Shown here one piece after another: positions 17,116 to 25,584 of a DNA stretch of 64,000 nt; within the stretch, counting starts at the first letter, position 1, and every line of letters begins with the position of its first letter. The stretch comes from Arthrobacter sp. zg-Y820 (GTDB lineage: Bacteria; Actinomycetota; Actinomycetes; Actinomycetales; Micrococcaceae): assembly GCF_030142155.1 (NCBI RefSeq), contig NZ_CP126247.1, positions 744,001-808,000 of the forward strand. The letters run 5' to 3'. The notes below the pieces were generated by a model. The model did not search any database. It had not been told where the DNA came from and worked only from the letters and a program-made list of their open reading frames with translations. The position numbers and the translations under genes are program-made.

Positions 17116-17556
17116 CTAGGCTCCCGGCAGCGAGGAGCCGGTTGTCCGCACGCCGATGGTCAGGAGCAGATTGGCGTACTGTCGCTGGTCCCCGCTGGCG
17201 ATCACCACGCCGACGTCGGATCCCCGGGCGGCCTCGTAAAACGCGTGCCGCTCGTGGCCGAGCACCGGAACCTCCCGCCCCAGGAGGGCCCGGTAGCCGC
17301 CGACGCACGGTGCCCAGGCGCCGTCGTCGTCGGTCATGATTTCCGCTGACTCAATCGGACTGCTGACCGCCAGGACTTCCAGAATCTGGTCCACGGTGAG
17401 CAGGCCGGGACGCAAATTCAGGGCGATGCGCCGGGCGGACGCGGGGGCGCCGGTGTTGTGGGGATAGTTGCCGTCGGCGATGAGCACTTTGGTGCCGTGG
17501 CCGGACGACGCCAGCGCCTGCAGCAGGTCGGGGTGGGTGAGTTCGAAGCTGAGCAT
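17116..17556 (-). CDS. fucU: RbsD/FucU family L-fucose mutarotase
   Basis: Interconverts the anomers of L-fucose so that the dehydrogenase receives its preferred form. It has 146 aa, the normal length. Family landmarks are LTHPDLLQALASSGHGT with the catalytic H20, IADGNYP, the LRPGLLTVDQILEVLAVSSP strand, HAFYEAARGSDVGVVIASGD and the closing YANLLLTIGV. AAAGGA precedes the ATG. It sits between the transporter and the lactonase genes in the same transcription unit, which fits a first intracellular step. Confidence 0.92.
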   Translation of the reverse strand: MLSFELTHPDLLQALASSGHGTKVLIADGNYPHNTGAPASARRIALNLRPGLLTVDQILEVLAVSSPIESAEIMTDDDGAWAPCVGGYRALLGREVPVLGHERHAFYEAARGSDVGVVIASGDQRQYANLLLTIGVRTTGSSLPGA

Positions 17557-17598
17557 GGGTTTTTCCTTTAGCTGGACCGGTGAGGCAGGAGGATCGAA

Positions 17599-18981
17599 TC
17601 AGCCGGCGGCGGCCAGTTTCCGGTCTTCCTCCACGCGCCAGTACTCCTCGATCTCCTCCAGGGACTTTCCTGAGGTTTCCGGGACGCGGCGCACCACATA
17701 GAAGAAGCCGGCAGCCGAAAGGACCGCGAAGAGCAGGAACACGACCGGACCGAAGCGCTCCATGGCCACCGGGAAAGCCGAAGCAAACACGGCGTTGAAG
17801 AGGTATTGCGTGAAGGTGATAACGCCCATGCCAATGGCACGCATCCGCAGCGGGAGCACCTCGGGGATGTACAGCCAGAACACCGGACCGAGACCGAAGC
17901 CGAAGGCAAAGGTGTACACGAAGACGGCGGCAATGCTGACAAAGCCCATATCCGGGAAAAGCCAGAGCACCACCATGGCCACAGCCTGGCCGGCCATGCT
18001 CACGGCCAGCATCTTGACCCGGCCCAGCCGGTCAATCAGCGGCAGCGAGATGGCGGTGGAGACCACCAGGGCGATGCCGACGCCGTAGTTGGCGATCATG
18101 CCGGCGTTTTCGCCCATCGATTCAATGTCAGCGAAGATGATCGGCGCGTAGTAGACCACCGCGTTGATGCCGGTGAAGACCTGGAAGAAGGTAAGGATGA
18201 ACAGGACCGTCATTGCCGGCCGGGCCGAGCGGAAAAGCTGCCCGACGCCGGCGCCCTGGTTCTGCAGGCTGCCTTCGATCTCGGCGACTTCAGCCGCGGC
18301 GAGTTCGCGGGTGGCCCGCAGCTTGGTCAGGACGGTGAGGGCTTCCTCGCGGCGGCCGCGCATGATCAGCCAGCGGGGGCTGGCCGGGCTGAGGTACATG
18401 CCGACCAGGAAGATGATGGCAGGAAAAGCGCCGGCTCCGAGGATCCACTGCCAACTGCCGGAGGCCTGCAGCGCGTCGCCTGCGATGTAGGCGCACAGGA
18501 TGCCGACGTTGACGGAGAGCTGGTACAAAGCGGTCAGCAGTCCCCGAATGCGGGTCGGGGCGAGTTCGGCCAGATAGATCAGGCCGAACATGTTGGCGAT
18601 GCCCACAGCCAAGCCCAGGAAGAACCGGGCGTACATCAGGACCGTGATGTTCGGAGCCAGGGCGCAGGCAACGGAGCCGACGACGAAGATCACCGCGGCG
18701 ACCAGCAGCAGATGGCGACGGTCGAACCGGCGGGCGGCGAGCGTGGCGCCGATGATCGCGGGCAGCGCTCCCCAGAGCAGCAGCGAGGTAACCAGACCCT
18801 GGGTTCCGGCGTCGATTCCGAAGTCGTTGATCAACAGGGGCAGGGCACCGGATATGGCGCCGGAGTCGTAGCCGTACAGCAGGCCTGAAAACCCGGCAAG
18901 GACGGCGATGAAGACCACCGCTTTGGGGATGGTTTCCTTGCTGTGGTCGCGCTGGTGAAGCTGGTCTGGATCCTGGATCAT
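17599..18981 (-). CDS. Sugar-porter MFS symporter, probable L-fucose importer
   Basis: Sugar:H+ symporter of the SP branch of the MFS, about 460 aa, 12 segments. Signatures are [16 protein letters not shown] in helix 1, [22 protein letters not shown] (the usual PESPRWL), [10 protein letters not shown] in helix 7, and the C-terminal [15 protein letters not shown]. Neighbours make L-fucose the likely cargo, although this is not the FucP family known from enterobacteria. An in-frame TTG one codon earlier (18984) is possible; the ATG at 18981 is preferred. It is the second gene of the operon after fuconate dehydratase. Confidence 0.87.
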   Translation of the reverse strand: MIQDPDQLHQRDHSKETIPKAVVFIAVLAGFSGLLYGYDSGAISGALPLLINDFGIDAGTQGLVTSLLLWGALPAIIGATLAARRFDRRHLLLVAAVIFVVGSVACALAPNITVLMYARFFLGLAVGIANMFGLIYLAELAPTRIRGLLTALYQLSVNVGILCAYIAGDALQASGSWQWILGAGAFPAIIFLVGMYLSPASPRWLIMRGRREEALTVLTKLRATRELAAAEVAEIEGSLQNQGAGVGQLFRSARPAMTVLFILTFFQVFTGINAVVYYAPIIFADIESMGENAGMIANYGVGIALVVSTAISLPLIDRLGRVKMLAVSMAGQAVAMVVLWLFPDMGFVSIAAVFVYTFAFGFGLGPVFWLYIPEVLPLRMRAIGMGVITFTQYLFNAVFASAFPVAMERFGPVVFLLFAVLSAAGFFYVVRRVPETSGKSLEEIEEYWRVEEDRKLAAAG

Positions 18982-19076
18982 CAAAGGTCTCTTCTATGAG
19001 GCTGAAAAAGGCAGGGAAGAACGAGCGGAACTAACGTGGGGCCGAGGCGGACGCCGGGGCGGGGTCGGCTGGGACC

Positions 19077-20372
19077 TTAGGACCAGACGGAGCCGGTGGG
19101 GTAGAGGTAGCCGGCCACGGAGGACTGGATCATTTCCATTCCGGCACCGGGTGCTGCCGGCGGCCAGTAGCGGCCGGCACGCACGTCGACCGGAACGGTG
19201 AAGTGCTCGTGCAGGTGGTCGACGAACTCGATCATCCGGCCGTCCATGGCACCGGAGACTGACACATAGTCGAACATGGAGAGGTGCTGGACTGCTTCGC
19301 AAAGCCCCACTCCTCCGGCGTGAGGGCAGACCGGGACTCCGAATTTGGCCGCGAGCAGCAGGATGGCGATGTTCTCGTTAACGCCGGCAACGCGGGATGC
19401 ATCGATCTGGAGCACCTGCAGGGAACCGGCCTGCAGCATCTGCTTGAAGATCACGCGGTTCTGCACATGTTCTCCGGTGGCAACCGGGATCGGGGCGATG
19501 GCCCGGGCGATGGCTGCGTGGCCCAGGACGTCGTCGGGGCTGGTGGGCTCCTCGATCCAGGCTGGATTGAAGGGGGCCAGATGAGCCATCCATTCGATGG
19601 CCTGGTCCACGTCCCAGCGCTGGTTGGCGTCCACTGCAATCCGGAAGTCCGGACCGCAGACCTCGCGCGCCACCCGCAGGCGGCGGATGTCGTCGTCGAG
19701 GTCGGCGCCGACTTTGAGCTTGATTTGTTCGAAGCCGTCAGCCATTGCTTCCCGGCACAGACGGGTGAGCTTCTCGTCGGAGTAGCCCAGCCAGCCGGGC
19801 GTGGTGGTGTATGCCTCGTAACCGACCCGCTTGAGGGTGCTGATGCGTTCCTGCCGGCCCGGCTCGGCTCGCCTGAGGATGTCGAGGGCTTCGGCAGGAG
19901 TCAGGGCATCGGTGAGGTAGCGGAAGTCCACCAGGCCCACGATTTCCTCCGGGCTCATTTCGGCTAACAGAAGCCACAGGGGCTTGCCTTCGCGCTTGGC
20001 CCGCAGATCCCACAGTGCGTTGATGACCGCACCGATTGCCATGTGCATCACGCCCTTTTCCGGTCCGAGCCAGCGCAACTGTGAATCGTGGACAAGTGTC
20101 TTCCAGAAACCGCCGAGGTCTGCCAGCGTCTCTTCAACGTTGCGGCCGGTGAGGTAGCCGGCAAGGGCAGTGATTCCGGCGGCCTGGACGTCATTGCCGC
20201 GGCCGATCGTGAAGACGAATCCGTTTCCGGTCAGGCCGTCATCGGAGTCTGTCCCGATGCTGAGGTAGGCGGCGGAGTAGTCCGGGTCCGGGTTCATTGC
20301 ATCGGAGCCGTCCAGGTCCTGCGACGTCGGGAATCGGATGTCCTGGATATCCACGCGGGTGATGGTGCTCAA
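19077..20372 (-). CDS. L-fuconate dehydratase (enolase superfamily)
   Basis: Converts L-fuconate to 2-keto-3-deoxy-L-fuconate. The 431-aa sequence keeps every catalytic residue of the characterised Xanthomonas enzyme at the same numbers: K220 in IKLKVG, metal ligands D248 (VDANQRWD), E274 ([10 protein letters not shown]) and E301 (ATGEHVQNR), H351 ([11 protein letters not shown]), and E382. This makes it the best-supported enzyme of the pathway. The start is a TTG at 20372. It is the first gene of the fucose operon, and the bases upstream hold a GTGA-N6-TCAC site and a second inverted repeat. The numbering match is counted from this sequence; the Xanthomonas values are from memory. Confidence 0.93.
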   Translation of the reverse strand: MSTITRVDIQDIRFPTSQDLDGSDAMNPDPDYSAAYLSIGTDSDDGLTGNGFVFTIGRGNDVQAAGITALAGYLTGRNVEETLADLGGFWKTLVHDSQLRWLGPEKGVMHMAIGAVINALWDLRAKREGKPLWLLLAEMSPEEIVGLVDFRYLTDALTPAEALDILRRAEPGRQERISTLKRVGYEAYTTTPGWLGYSDEKLTRLCREAMADGFEQIKLKVGADLDDDIRRLRVAREVCGPDFRIAVDANQRWDVDQAIEWMAHLAPFNPAWIEEPTSPDDVLGHAAIARAIAPIPVATGEHVQNRVIFKQMLQAGSLQVLQIDASRVAGVNENIAILLLAAKFGVPVCPHAGGVGLCEAVQHLSMFDYVSVSGAMDGRMIEFVDHLHEHFTVPVDVRAGRYWPPAAPGAGMEMIQSSVAGYLYPTGSVWS

Positions 20373-20417
20373 GAACTGTGCCTGCCTAACAAGTCAGCCG
20401 GCTCGAAGGTGCCGGAA

Positions 20418-20433
20418 CGTGATCGATATCACG
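20418..20433. promoter_or_regulatory. CRP/GlxR-type dyad upstream of the fucose operon
   Basis: CGTGATCGATATCACG contains GTGA-N6-TCAC, the core of the cAMP-receptor family site TGTGA-N6-TCACA. It lies about 46 bases upstream of the fuconate dehydratase start. The same core is found at 27416 and 31655 in front of other catabolic genes. Confidence 0.6.
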
Positions 20434-20454
20434 AGCTAAACATCCTATGTTCGT

Positions 20455-20480
20455 AGTGTCAAACTGCGACGTGTGACACT
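20455..20480. promoter_or_regulatory. Inverted repeat AGTGTCA-N12-TGACACT, candidate fucose operator
   Basis: Seven-base arms AGTGTCA (20455-20461) and TGACACT (20474-20480) are separated by 12 bases. Another GACAC half-site follows at 20506-20510. On the minus strand the left arm overlaps a perfect TTGACA hexamer (20462-20457) that could be the -35 element. This is the best place for the 12846 GntR protein to act. I could not fix the -10 element. Confidence 0.5.
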
Positions 20481-20625
20481 CCCAAGGCATGGAGAGGCCG
20501 TATCGGACACTAAGCAGGCTGAACTTGGCTGCATGACATCGGGTCAATATTGAATCCACCGTACAGTGCCTTCGTTGCCGGCTCCGTTCAGGCTCAACCC
20601 GTGCGCGGAGCAGCAGTCCCCGCAC

Positions 20626-23445
20626 CTACCGCGTCGCCTCCGCCAGATACTCGAGCACGTGCCGGTAGGTGTGGCCGGTGGCCTTGGACATGCCGATCTC
20701 GCAGGTCCGGTTCACCGAGGCGTAGGCAGCGAACTCGCGCTCGTTGATTTCCGCCGCCTGCCGGTCGGTGGCCGAGTCCGTCAGCTCCGGATGCAGCAGC
20801 CCGCGGTCGCCGGCAAACGCGCAGCAGCCCCAGCTCTGCGGCACGAACACCTCGTCCGCCACCGCATCGGCCACGGCGTGCAGCGCCTCGTTGGCGCCAA
20901 GCTGGGTGGACGAGCAGGTGGGATGCAGTGCCATCGACGGCAGCTTCGCCGTCACGGCCAGCTGCGGCAGCACCGCGTCCCGCACGAACTCGACCGAATC
21001 GACGAACTGCAGCCCCGGGTAATCCGGGCTTTCCCCGGCCAGCCGCTTCATGGTGTCCAGACCCTCCGTGCAGGACGCGGCGTCGCAGACCACCGGCAGT
21101 GCCCCGCCGCCGGTGGCTTCCCACAGGTTGGCCAGCACGCGTTCGGTCATCACCGAGTAGCCCTTGGCGAAACCCTTGGACTTCCAGGGCGTTCCGCAGC
21201 ACAGCTCGCCGATGCCGTTCGGGATGCGCACGCCCACCCCGGCGCGGCCGCACAGTTCCAGGAAGGCTGCGGACACGCCGTCGCCGGTGCCGGCCGGACC
21301 AAACATGGTGCCGATGCAGGCAGGGAAATACACGGCCACAGCGGCCGGATCCTCCAGCGGCCGCCGCTTTGAACCGCCGGCCGGCAGCACCGTGGCGTAG
21401 GCCGGAACGGTATCGCTGCCGGCAACGGCGCGCGCGACGGCGGTGGCCGCCTTGGGCAGCAGCGGCGGCATCGCCTTGGCCAGGCTGAGGGCCTTGCCGC
21501 CGGCCACGGTCACCGTGGACCAGTGCTCGGCAGCGGTCTTCCAGCCGATGTCGGCGACGGGATTGGCGTCCTCCTTGCGCAGCCGGCGGACCAGGTCTCC
21601 GGTGTTGATCAGGACCGGGCAGGCGGTGACGCACATGCCGTCGACGGCGCAGGTCTGGACGCCGTCGTAGTCGTAGTCCTTGCGCAGCTCCTTGGCCAGG
21701 GCCGCGTCGCCGCGGGCTTCGGCGGCGGCGATCTCGCGGCGCAGGACAATCCGCTGGCGCGGAGTGGTGGTCAGGTCCTTGCTGGGACAGACCGGTTCGC
21801 AGTAGCCGCACTCCACGCAGCGGTCCACTTCCGCCTCCACCGTGGGCGCCACCTTGAGGTTCTCGATGTAGGCCAGCGGGTCTTCATTGATGAGCACGCC
21901 GGGGTTGAGCAGATTCGGCGGATCGACCAGGGACTTGAGCTCGCACATCACCGCGTACAGTTCATCGCCGTACTGGCGGCGGACAAATGCGGCCATGATC
22001 CGGCCGGTGCCGTGCTCGGCCTTGAGCGAGCCGCCGTTGCCCAGCACCAGGTCAACCATTTCCTCGGTGAACGCCTGATAGCGGGCAAGCTCCACCGGAT
22101 CGTCGAAGCGTTCGTTGAGCATGAAGTGGACGTTGCCGTCCTTGGCGTGGCCGAAGATGACCGAATCGCGGTAGTGGTGTTCGGTGAAGAGCCGGGACAG
22201 CTCCCCGCAGGTGGCCGCCAGGGAGGGGACCGGCACCACGATGTCCTCGAGCAGGGCATTGGTTCCGGACGGGCGGGCGCCGGCCACCGTGGTGTACAGG
22301 CCCTTGCGCAGGTGCCACATGGCGGCCCGGTCCTTCGCGACCGACGTCATGGCGAACGGGGCGGCCAAGGGAAGGGACTCATAGAGTGCCCGCGAGTTCT
22401 CCCGCTTCTCCGCCAGCTCCTCGGCGGTGCGGGCCTGGTGCTCCACCAGGAGGGCGGCGTGGTCGGAGATCTGCAGCTCGCGCAGCTCCGGGGGAGCGGT
22501 CGGGTCGGCGGCGGCCACGCGCAGCGACGTCGAATCCATCAGCTCAATCGTGGCCAGTCCGGAGGCGACCAGTTCCGGCAGGGCGCTGGCGGCGCGGTCC
22601 AGCGAGTCAAAAAACATCAGCCCGGTGGCCACCTTGGGCAGCGCCGGAACCGTCCGGAACGTCGCTTCGGCCACGAAGCCCAGCGTGCCTTCGCTGCCGA
22701 CCATCAGATGGGTGAGGATGTCCAGCGGGCTCTCGTAGTCCAGGAAGGAGTTGAGCCCGTAGCCCATGGTGTTCTTCATGGAGAACAGCCGCTCGATGGT
22801 GGCCACTGAATGCGGGTTGGCAACGATCCGGCCGCGCAGCCGCAGCAGCCCCTCGACGAGCGCCGGTTCCAGGGTGCGCAGCTTGGTTTCGGCGTCGGGC
22901 GCTGCCGTATCGAGGACCGTGCCAGAGGGCAGGACCAGGGCCATGGACTCGATGGTCTGGTAGGTGTTGAACTCGGTGCCGCAGGCCATGCCGGAGGAAT
23001 TGTTGGCGACGACGCCGCCGATGGTGCAGGCGATTTCCGACGCCGGATCGGGCCCGAGCTTGTAGCCGTGCGCGGCCAGCCGGGAGTTCACGGCGCGCAC
23101 CGTGGCTCCGGGCTGCACGCGGACCCGGGCACCGCCGTCGAGCACCTCGATGCCGCGGAAGTGCTGGCGGGTATCGATCAGGAGGCTGTCGCTCTGGCTT
23201 TGGCCGGAGAGGGAGGTGCCGCCGGAGCGGAAGGTGGCAGGGATGCCCAGCTTCCGGCTGCGGCTCAGCAGGGCGGCGACCTCCTCCGCCGTGCGCGGCG
23301 TCGCCACGGCCTCAGGGATCATCAGATAGTGGGAAGCGTCGTGCGCCATTTTGCGCCGGTCGATTTCCCGGGTGCTGATGTGTTCGGTGCCGAGGTCGGC
23401 GACGGAGGTCGCTGACGGGACGGGGGCTTCCGTGTGAAGGTTCAT
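20626..23445 (-). CDS. FAD-linked, iron-sulfur D-lactate dehydrogenase (GlcD-GlpC-like fusion)
   Basis: A 939-aa respiratory 2-hydroxyacid dehydrogenase, most likely oxidising D-lactate with electron transfer to quinone. Residues 1-250 hold the PCMH FAD domain (TFRSGGTSLSGQSQSD, IGGVVANNSSGMACGT). The FAD-oxidase C domain follows (HAKDGNVHFMLN, EHGTGRIM). Next come two 4Fe-4S clusters (CVECGYCEPVCPS and CAVDGMCVTACPV), then a CCG-type domain (FPACIGTMFG, CCGTPWKSKG, HPTCSSTQ, CCAFAGDRG). ATG 23445 is preferred to the TTG at 23490, which has no ribosome site. The perfect TGGTCAGACCA palindrome at 23521 ties it to the lactate regulon. Glycolate or another hydroxyacid cannot be ruled out. Confidence 0.88.
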   Translation of the reverse strand: MNLHTEAPVPSATSVADLGTEHISTREIDRRKMAHDASHYLMIPEAVATPRTAEEVAALLSRSRKLGIPATFRSGGTSLSGQSQSDSLLIDTRQHFRGIEVLDGGARVRVQPGATVRAVNSRLAAHGYKLGPDPASEIACTIGGVVANNSSGMACGTEFNTYQTIESMALVLPSGTVLDTAAPDAETKLRTLEPALVEGLLRLRGRIVANPHSVATIERLFSMKNTMGYGLNSFLDYESPLDILTHLMVGSEGTLGFVAEATFRTVPALPKVATGLMFFDSLDRAASALPELVASGLATIELMDSTSLRVAAADPTAPPELRELQISDHAALLVEHQARTAEELAEKRENSRALYESLPLAAPFAMTSVAKDRAAMWHLRKGLYTTVAGARPSGTNALLEDIVVPVPSLAATCGELSRLFTEHHYRDSVIFGHAKDGNVHFMLNERFDDPVELARYQAFTEEMVDLVLGNGGSLKAEHGTGRIMAAFVRRQYGDELYAVMCELKSLVDPPNLLNPGVLINEDPLAYIENLKVAPTVEAEVDRCVECGYCEPVCPSKDLTTTPRQRIVLRREIAAAEARGDAALAKELRKDYDYDGVQTCAVDGMCVTACPVLINTGDLVRRLRKEDANPVADIGWKTAAEHWSTVTVAGGKALSLAKAMPPLLPKAATAVARAVAGSDTVPAYATVLPAGGSKRRPLEDPAAVAVYFPACIGTMFGPAGTGDGVSAAFLELCGRAGVGVRIPNGIGELCCGTPWKSKGFAKGYSVMTERVLANLWEATGGGALPVVCDAASCTEGLDTMKRLAGESPDYPGLQFVDSVEFVRDAVLPQLAVTAKLPSMALHPTCSSTQLGANEALHAVADAVADEVFVPQSWGCCAFAGDRGLLHPELTDSATDRQAAEINEREFAAYASVNRTCEIGMSKATGHTYRHVLEYLAEATR

Positions 23446-23520
23446 TTTTCGATCCAACCGTTCCAGGGAGCTGCGGTGCTCCGCCTCCAAATGTAGGCCT
23501 GATCACGCCCCGGCGAAAGT

Positions 23521-23531
23521 TGGTCAGACCA
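23521..23531. promoter_or_regulatory. TGGTCAGACCA operator upstream of the D-lactate dehydrogenase
   Basis: An 11-bp perfect palindrome (TGGTC and GACCA around a central A), 76 bases upstream of the ATG at 23445. The same 11 bases occur twice in the lctP/lutA divergent region. TGGT-N-ACCA half-sites are the known target type of FCD-domain GntR proteins such as LldR and FadR. Confidence 0.8.
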
Positions 23532-23590
23532 CATGAAGGGGCGATGCAGCTCCTTCAGCCGGATTTGGAGGACTTACCCGAGTAGCGCGG

Positions 23591-24103
23591 CTACCGGATC
23601 CCGCGGTCCGCCAGCAGCTTTTCCAGCCGCTCCTCCAGCAGCTCGAGCGCGGCGGCCACGGTGGAGTGGATGACGGTTTCCGGATCCCCCTCGAAGAACC
23701 GTTCAATGACGTCGGGGTGCTCCTGGTTGGCGGCGGTCAGGCCGAAAAAGACGGTGCCGGGCTCCTGGTCGTCCTGCGGTTCGGGGCCGCCGGAGCCGGT
23801 GACCGCCAGGACCAGGTCGGCGTCCAGCAGCTTGGCCGTGCCCGCGGCCATCTGGGCCGCCGATTCCTCCGACACCACTGCCTCGGCCGTCACGCCCAGG
23901 ACCGTGCGCTTAACGGAGGTGGCGTAGGCGGTGAGCCCGCCGAGGAACCAGTCCGACGACGACGGCGCGGCCCCCAGGAACGAGGCCAGCATCCCGCTGG
24001 TCAGGGATTCCGAAACCCCGATGGTCACGCCGGTGCCCTGGATGCGCTCGGCAATGCGCTCAGCAGTTTCGGTGGAAACCGTGTCCTGGCTGGAAGTGGA
24101 CAA
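23591..24103 (-). CDS. CinA C-terminal domain protein (PncC-like NMN amidohydrolase)
   Basis: A 170-aa stand-alone CinA C-domain, the PncC type that deamidates nicotinamide mononucleotide in NAD recycling. Characteristic segments are GVSESLTSGMLASFLG, the LGGLTAYATSVKRTVLGV strand, VVSEESAAQMAAG, and TGSGGPEPQDDQEPGTVFFGL. The TTG at 24103 is the likely start because AGGAGAA stands six bases upstream. It lies between the D-lactate dehydrogenase and the LldR-like gene but carries no operator of that set, so it is probably a bystander. Confidence 0.87.
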   Translation of the reverse strand: MSTSSQDTVSTETAERIAERIQGTGVTIGVSESLTSGMLASFLGAAPSSSDWFLGGLTAYATSVKRTVLGVTAEAVVSEESAAQMAAGTAKLLDADLVLAVTGSGGPEPQDDQEPGTVFFGLTAANQEHPDVIERFFEGDPETVIHSTVAAALELLEERLEKLLADRGIR

Positions 24104-24238
24104 GGACTTCTCCTGTTCGTCGGTGCTTTGTGATGACCGAGATTTTATCAGGCTGCTTACCAGTTTTAGGTGCGTTGGAGCCGGGTCGGAGCGGCTGCGC
24201 CTGGGTGGGGCCGGCGGCCGGTTTGCAGCGGGTCGGAG

Positions 24239-24988
24239 CTAGGCGGAGCCGGCGGATTTTTCGTCAGCGGAGTCCTCGTCGGGAATCTGCGCATAGAACC
24301 ACTCGATGTGCTCGCGCAGCAGGCGGGCGGCGTCGTCGCCCCGGCGGTTTGCCACCGCCTCGTGGATGCCGTGGTGCTGGGCCTGCAGCTGGGTCATGAC
24401 GGCGGGCCAGTTTTCCATGCCGTCGACGGCGTTCTTGACGTAACCGCTGATGGCTCCGCTCAGGGACGCCATCATGGTTTCGATGACGGCGTTGCCGGCC
24501 AGCGAGCTGAGCTCCACATGGAACTGGGCGTCCAGCAGGTGGAAGGCTTCGCGCTCAATATCCGGGGCATCCATGGCCTCCAGCAGTGCGGCGGCCCGGG
24601 CCAATGCGGCGTCCGCGGCCTCCGACGGCGGCCGGGCGGCGGCGGTGGTGGCCGCCCAGGTTTCCAGCAGGACACGGGTCTGCACGATGTCCGCCACCGG
24701 CAGCCGGCTGCTGGCCATGTGCAGGCGCAGGGCGGAGGACAACCCAGCCGAAGGTTCGGAGATGATGATGGCGCCGGACTTCGGCCCGGACCCGGAGGAG
24801 GACCTCAGTACGCCCATGGCGTCCAGGATGCGGATGCCTTCCCGGACGGAGGCACGGGAAATGCCGTAGGTTTCGGCCAGCGTCCGCTCGCCGGGCAGCT
24901 GGTCGCCCAGTGCGATGGCGCCGGAGCGGAGGTCGGCTTCAATGTTTTCCAGCAGCAGGTCGTAGCTGCGGCGCGGGTGCTCTGTCAC
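24239..24988 (-). CDS. FCD-domain GntR regulator, probable LldR of the lactate regulon
   Basis: A 249-aa FadR-type regulator with the HTH in LPGERTLAETYGISRASVREGIRILDAMGVL. An FCD domain follows with metal ligands expected in HLLDAQFHVELSSLAGN and HGIHEAVANRR. It lies between the D-lactate dehydrogenase and lactate permease genes, the usual place for LldR/LutR. It is therefore the best candidate to bind the TGGTCAGACCA sites, with lactate as effector. The GTG at 24988 is chosen because GGATGGAG precedes it and the protein then opens on the HTH. The frame upstream to 25132 is a GC-rich run of unlikely residues. No TGGTCAGACCA site was seen before its own start. Confidence 0.87.
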   Translation of the reverse strand: MTEHPRRSYDLLLENIEADLRSGAIALGDQLPGERTLAETYGISRASVREGIRILDAMGVLRSSSGSGPKSGAIIISEPSAGLSSALRLHMASSRLPVADIVQTRVLLETWAATTAAARPPSEAADAALARAAALLEAMDAPDIEREAFHLLDAQFHVELSSLAGNAVIETMMASLSGAISGYVKNAVDGMENWPAVMTQLQAQHHGIHEAVANRRGDDAARLLREHIEWFYAQIPDEDSADEKSAGSA

Positions 24989-25116
24989 CGCTCCATCCTG
25001 CCATGCGCCGATGCGGTGGGGTGCCGGGGTGTCGGTGCCGGTGCCGGGACGCCGATGCGGCAGGGCGGCCGGGTGCGCTCCTTCAGTCATGCTGGCACCG
25101 GCGGAGCCGAGGAGCT

Positions 25117-25151
25117 GCGGAAAATCGGCCACCTCGGGGTGAATCGTCCGG
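25117..25151. repeat. 34-bp direct repeat, copy 1
   Basis: Begins GCGGAAAATCGGCC and ends CGGGGTGAATCGTCCG. It agrees with the copy at 25467-25500 at 30 of 34 positions, with three of the four changes in the middle. The two copies bracket the word-repeat cluster between them. Confidence 0.75.
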
Positions 25152-25218
25152 GTGCCTTCCGCTCGCCGGCGAACCTTGCGCCATCATCTCCAGAACCCGG
25201 CCCTCGCGCTTGTACTGG

Positions 25219-25356
25219 ATCTCTCGTGCAGATAATGCACTGACCGGGGCTCCGCCGGAGTCTCTCGTGCAGATAATGCATTGAAAAGGAGTCATTTCGG
25301 AGAAAGGAGGCCCTGATCTGCACGAGAGATTTCGCCAGACTGCATTATCTGCACGA
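25219..25356. repeat. Intergenic word repeat, two direct and two inverted copies
   Basis: The word TCTCGTGCAGATAATGCA is perfect at 25222-25239 and 25263-25280. Inverted copies follow: ATCTGCACGAGAGAT at 25316-25330 (left half of the word) and TGCATTATCTGCACGA at 25341-25356 (right part). The flanks between copies are unrelated. No T-run follows, and the spacing is too irregular for a CRISPR array. Confidence 0.8.
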
Positions 25357-25466
25357 AGGATGCGCGCCGGCCGCCGCCACCGCCGAGGGACGCCGGCCGC
25401 CACCATCGCCGTGGGGCAGCGGCCGCCACCAGAATCGGGCGGGCGCCGTTTTCCGCGGGGATAACC

Positions 25467-25500
25467 CCGGAAAATCGGCCGCACCGGGGTGAATCGTCCG
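25467..25500. repeat. 34-bp direct repeat, copy 2
   Basis: Second copy of the repeat at 25117-25151, beginning CCGGAAAATCGGCC. It ends three bases before the 25503 hairpin. Confidence 0.75.
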
Positions 25501-25502
25501 GT

Positions 25503-25563
25503 TGGGGAATCTGCCGCCGGTCCGCAGCGGCAGCAGATTCCAAAACGGCAGCAGATCCCCAGA
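25503..25563. repeat. Hairpin and tandem word repeat after lctP
   Basis: A GGAATCTGCCGCC arm (25506-25518) pairs with GGCAGCAGATTCC (25529-25541) with one mismatch. The second arm belongs to two tandem 18-base units, CGGCAGCAGATTCCAAAA (25528-25545) and CGGCAGCAGATCCCCAGA (25546-25563). It stands 22 bases past the lctP stop and may terminate that transcript. Confidence 0.7.
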
Positions 25564-25584
25564 AAGCGGCGGAGCCGGCAGGAC

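Larger units (their letters stand above)
24989..25584. other. 596-base region without a gene, rich in short repeats
   Basis: Lies between the LldR-like gene start and the lctP stop. It contains two copies of a 34-bp direct repeat (25117, 25467), four copies of a word built on TCTCGTGCAGATAATGCA in both orientations (25219-25356), a GCCGGCCGCCACC-like triplicate near 25366-25435, and a third word set at 25503-25563. The promoter of the LldR-like gene must lie at its left end. I find no credible open reading frame or RNA gene. Confidence 0.7.

Noticed and set aside
21523..22809. Plus-strand frame of 428 codons over the D-lactate dehydrogenase
   Set aside because: It is the antisense shadow of a gene with clear FAD and Fe-S motifs, with low-complexity Gly/Arg/Val composition and no ribosome site.
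25219..25356. Possible CRISPR array
   Set aside because: Copies occur in both orientations, spacing is irregular and no cas gene is present.
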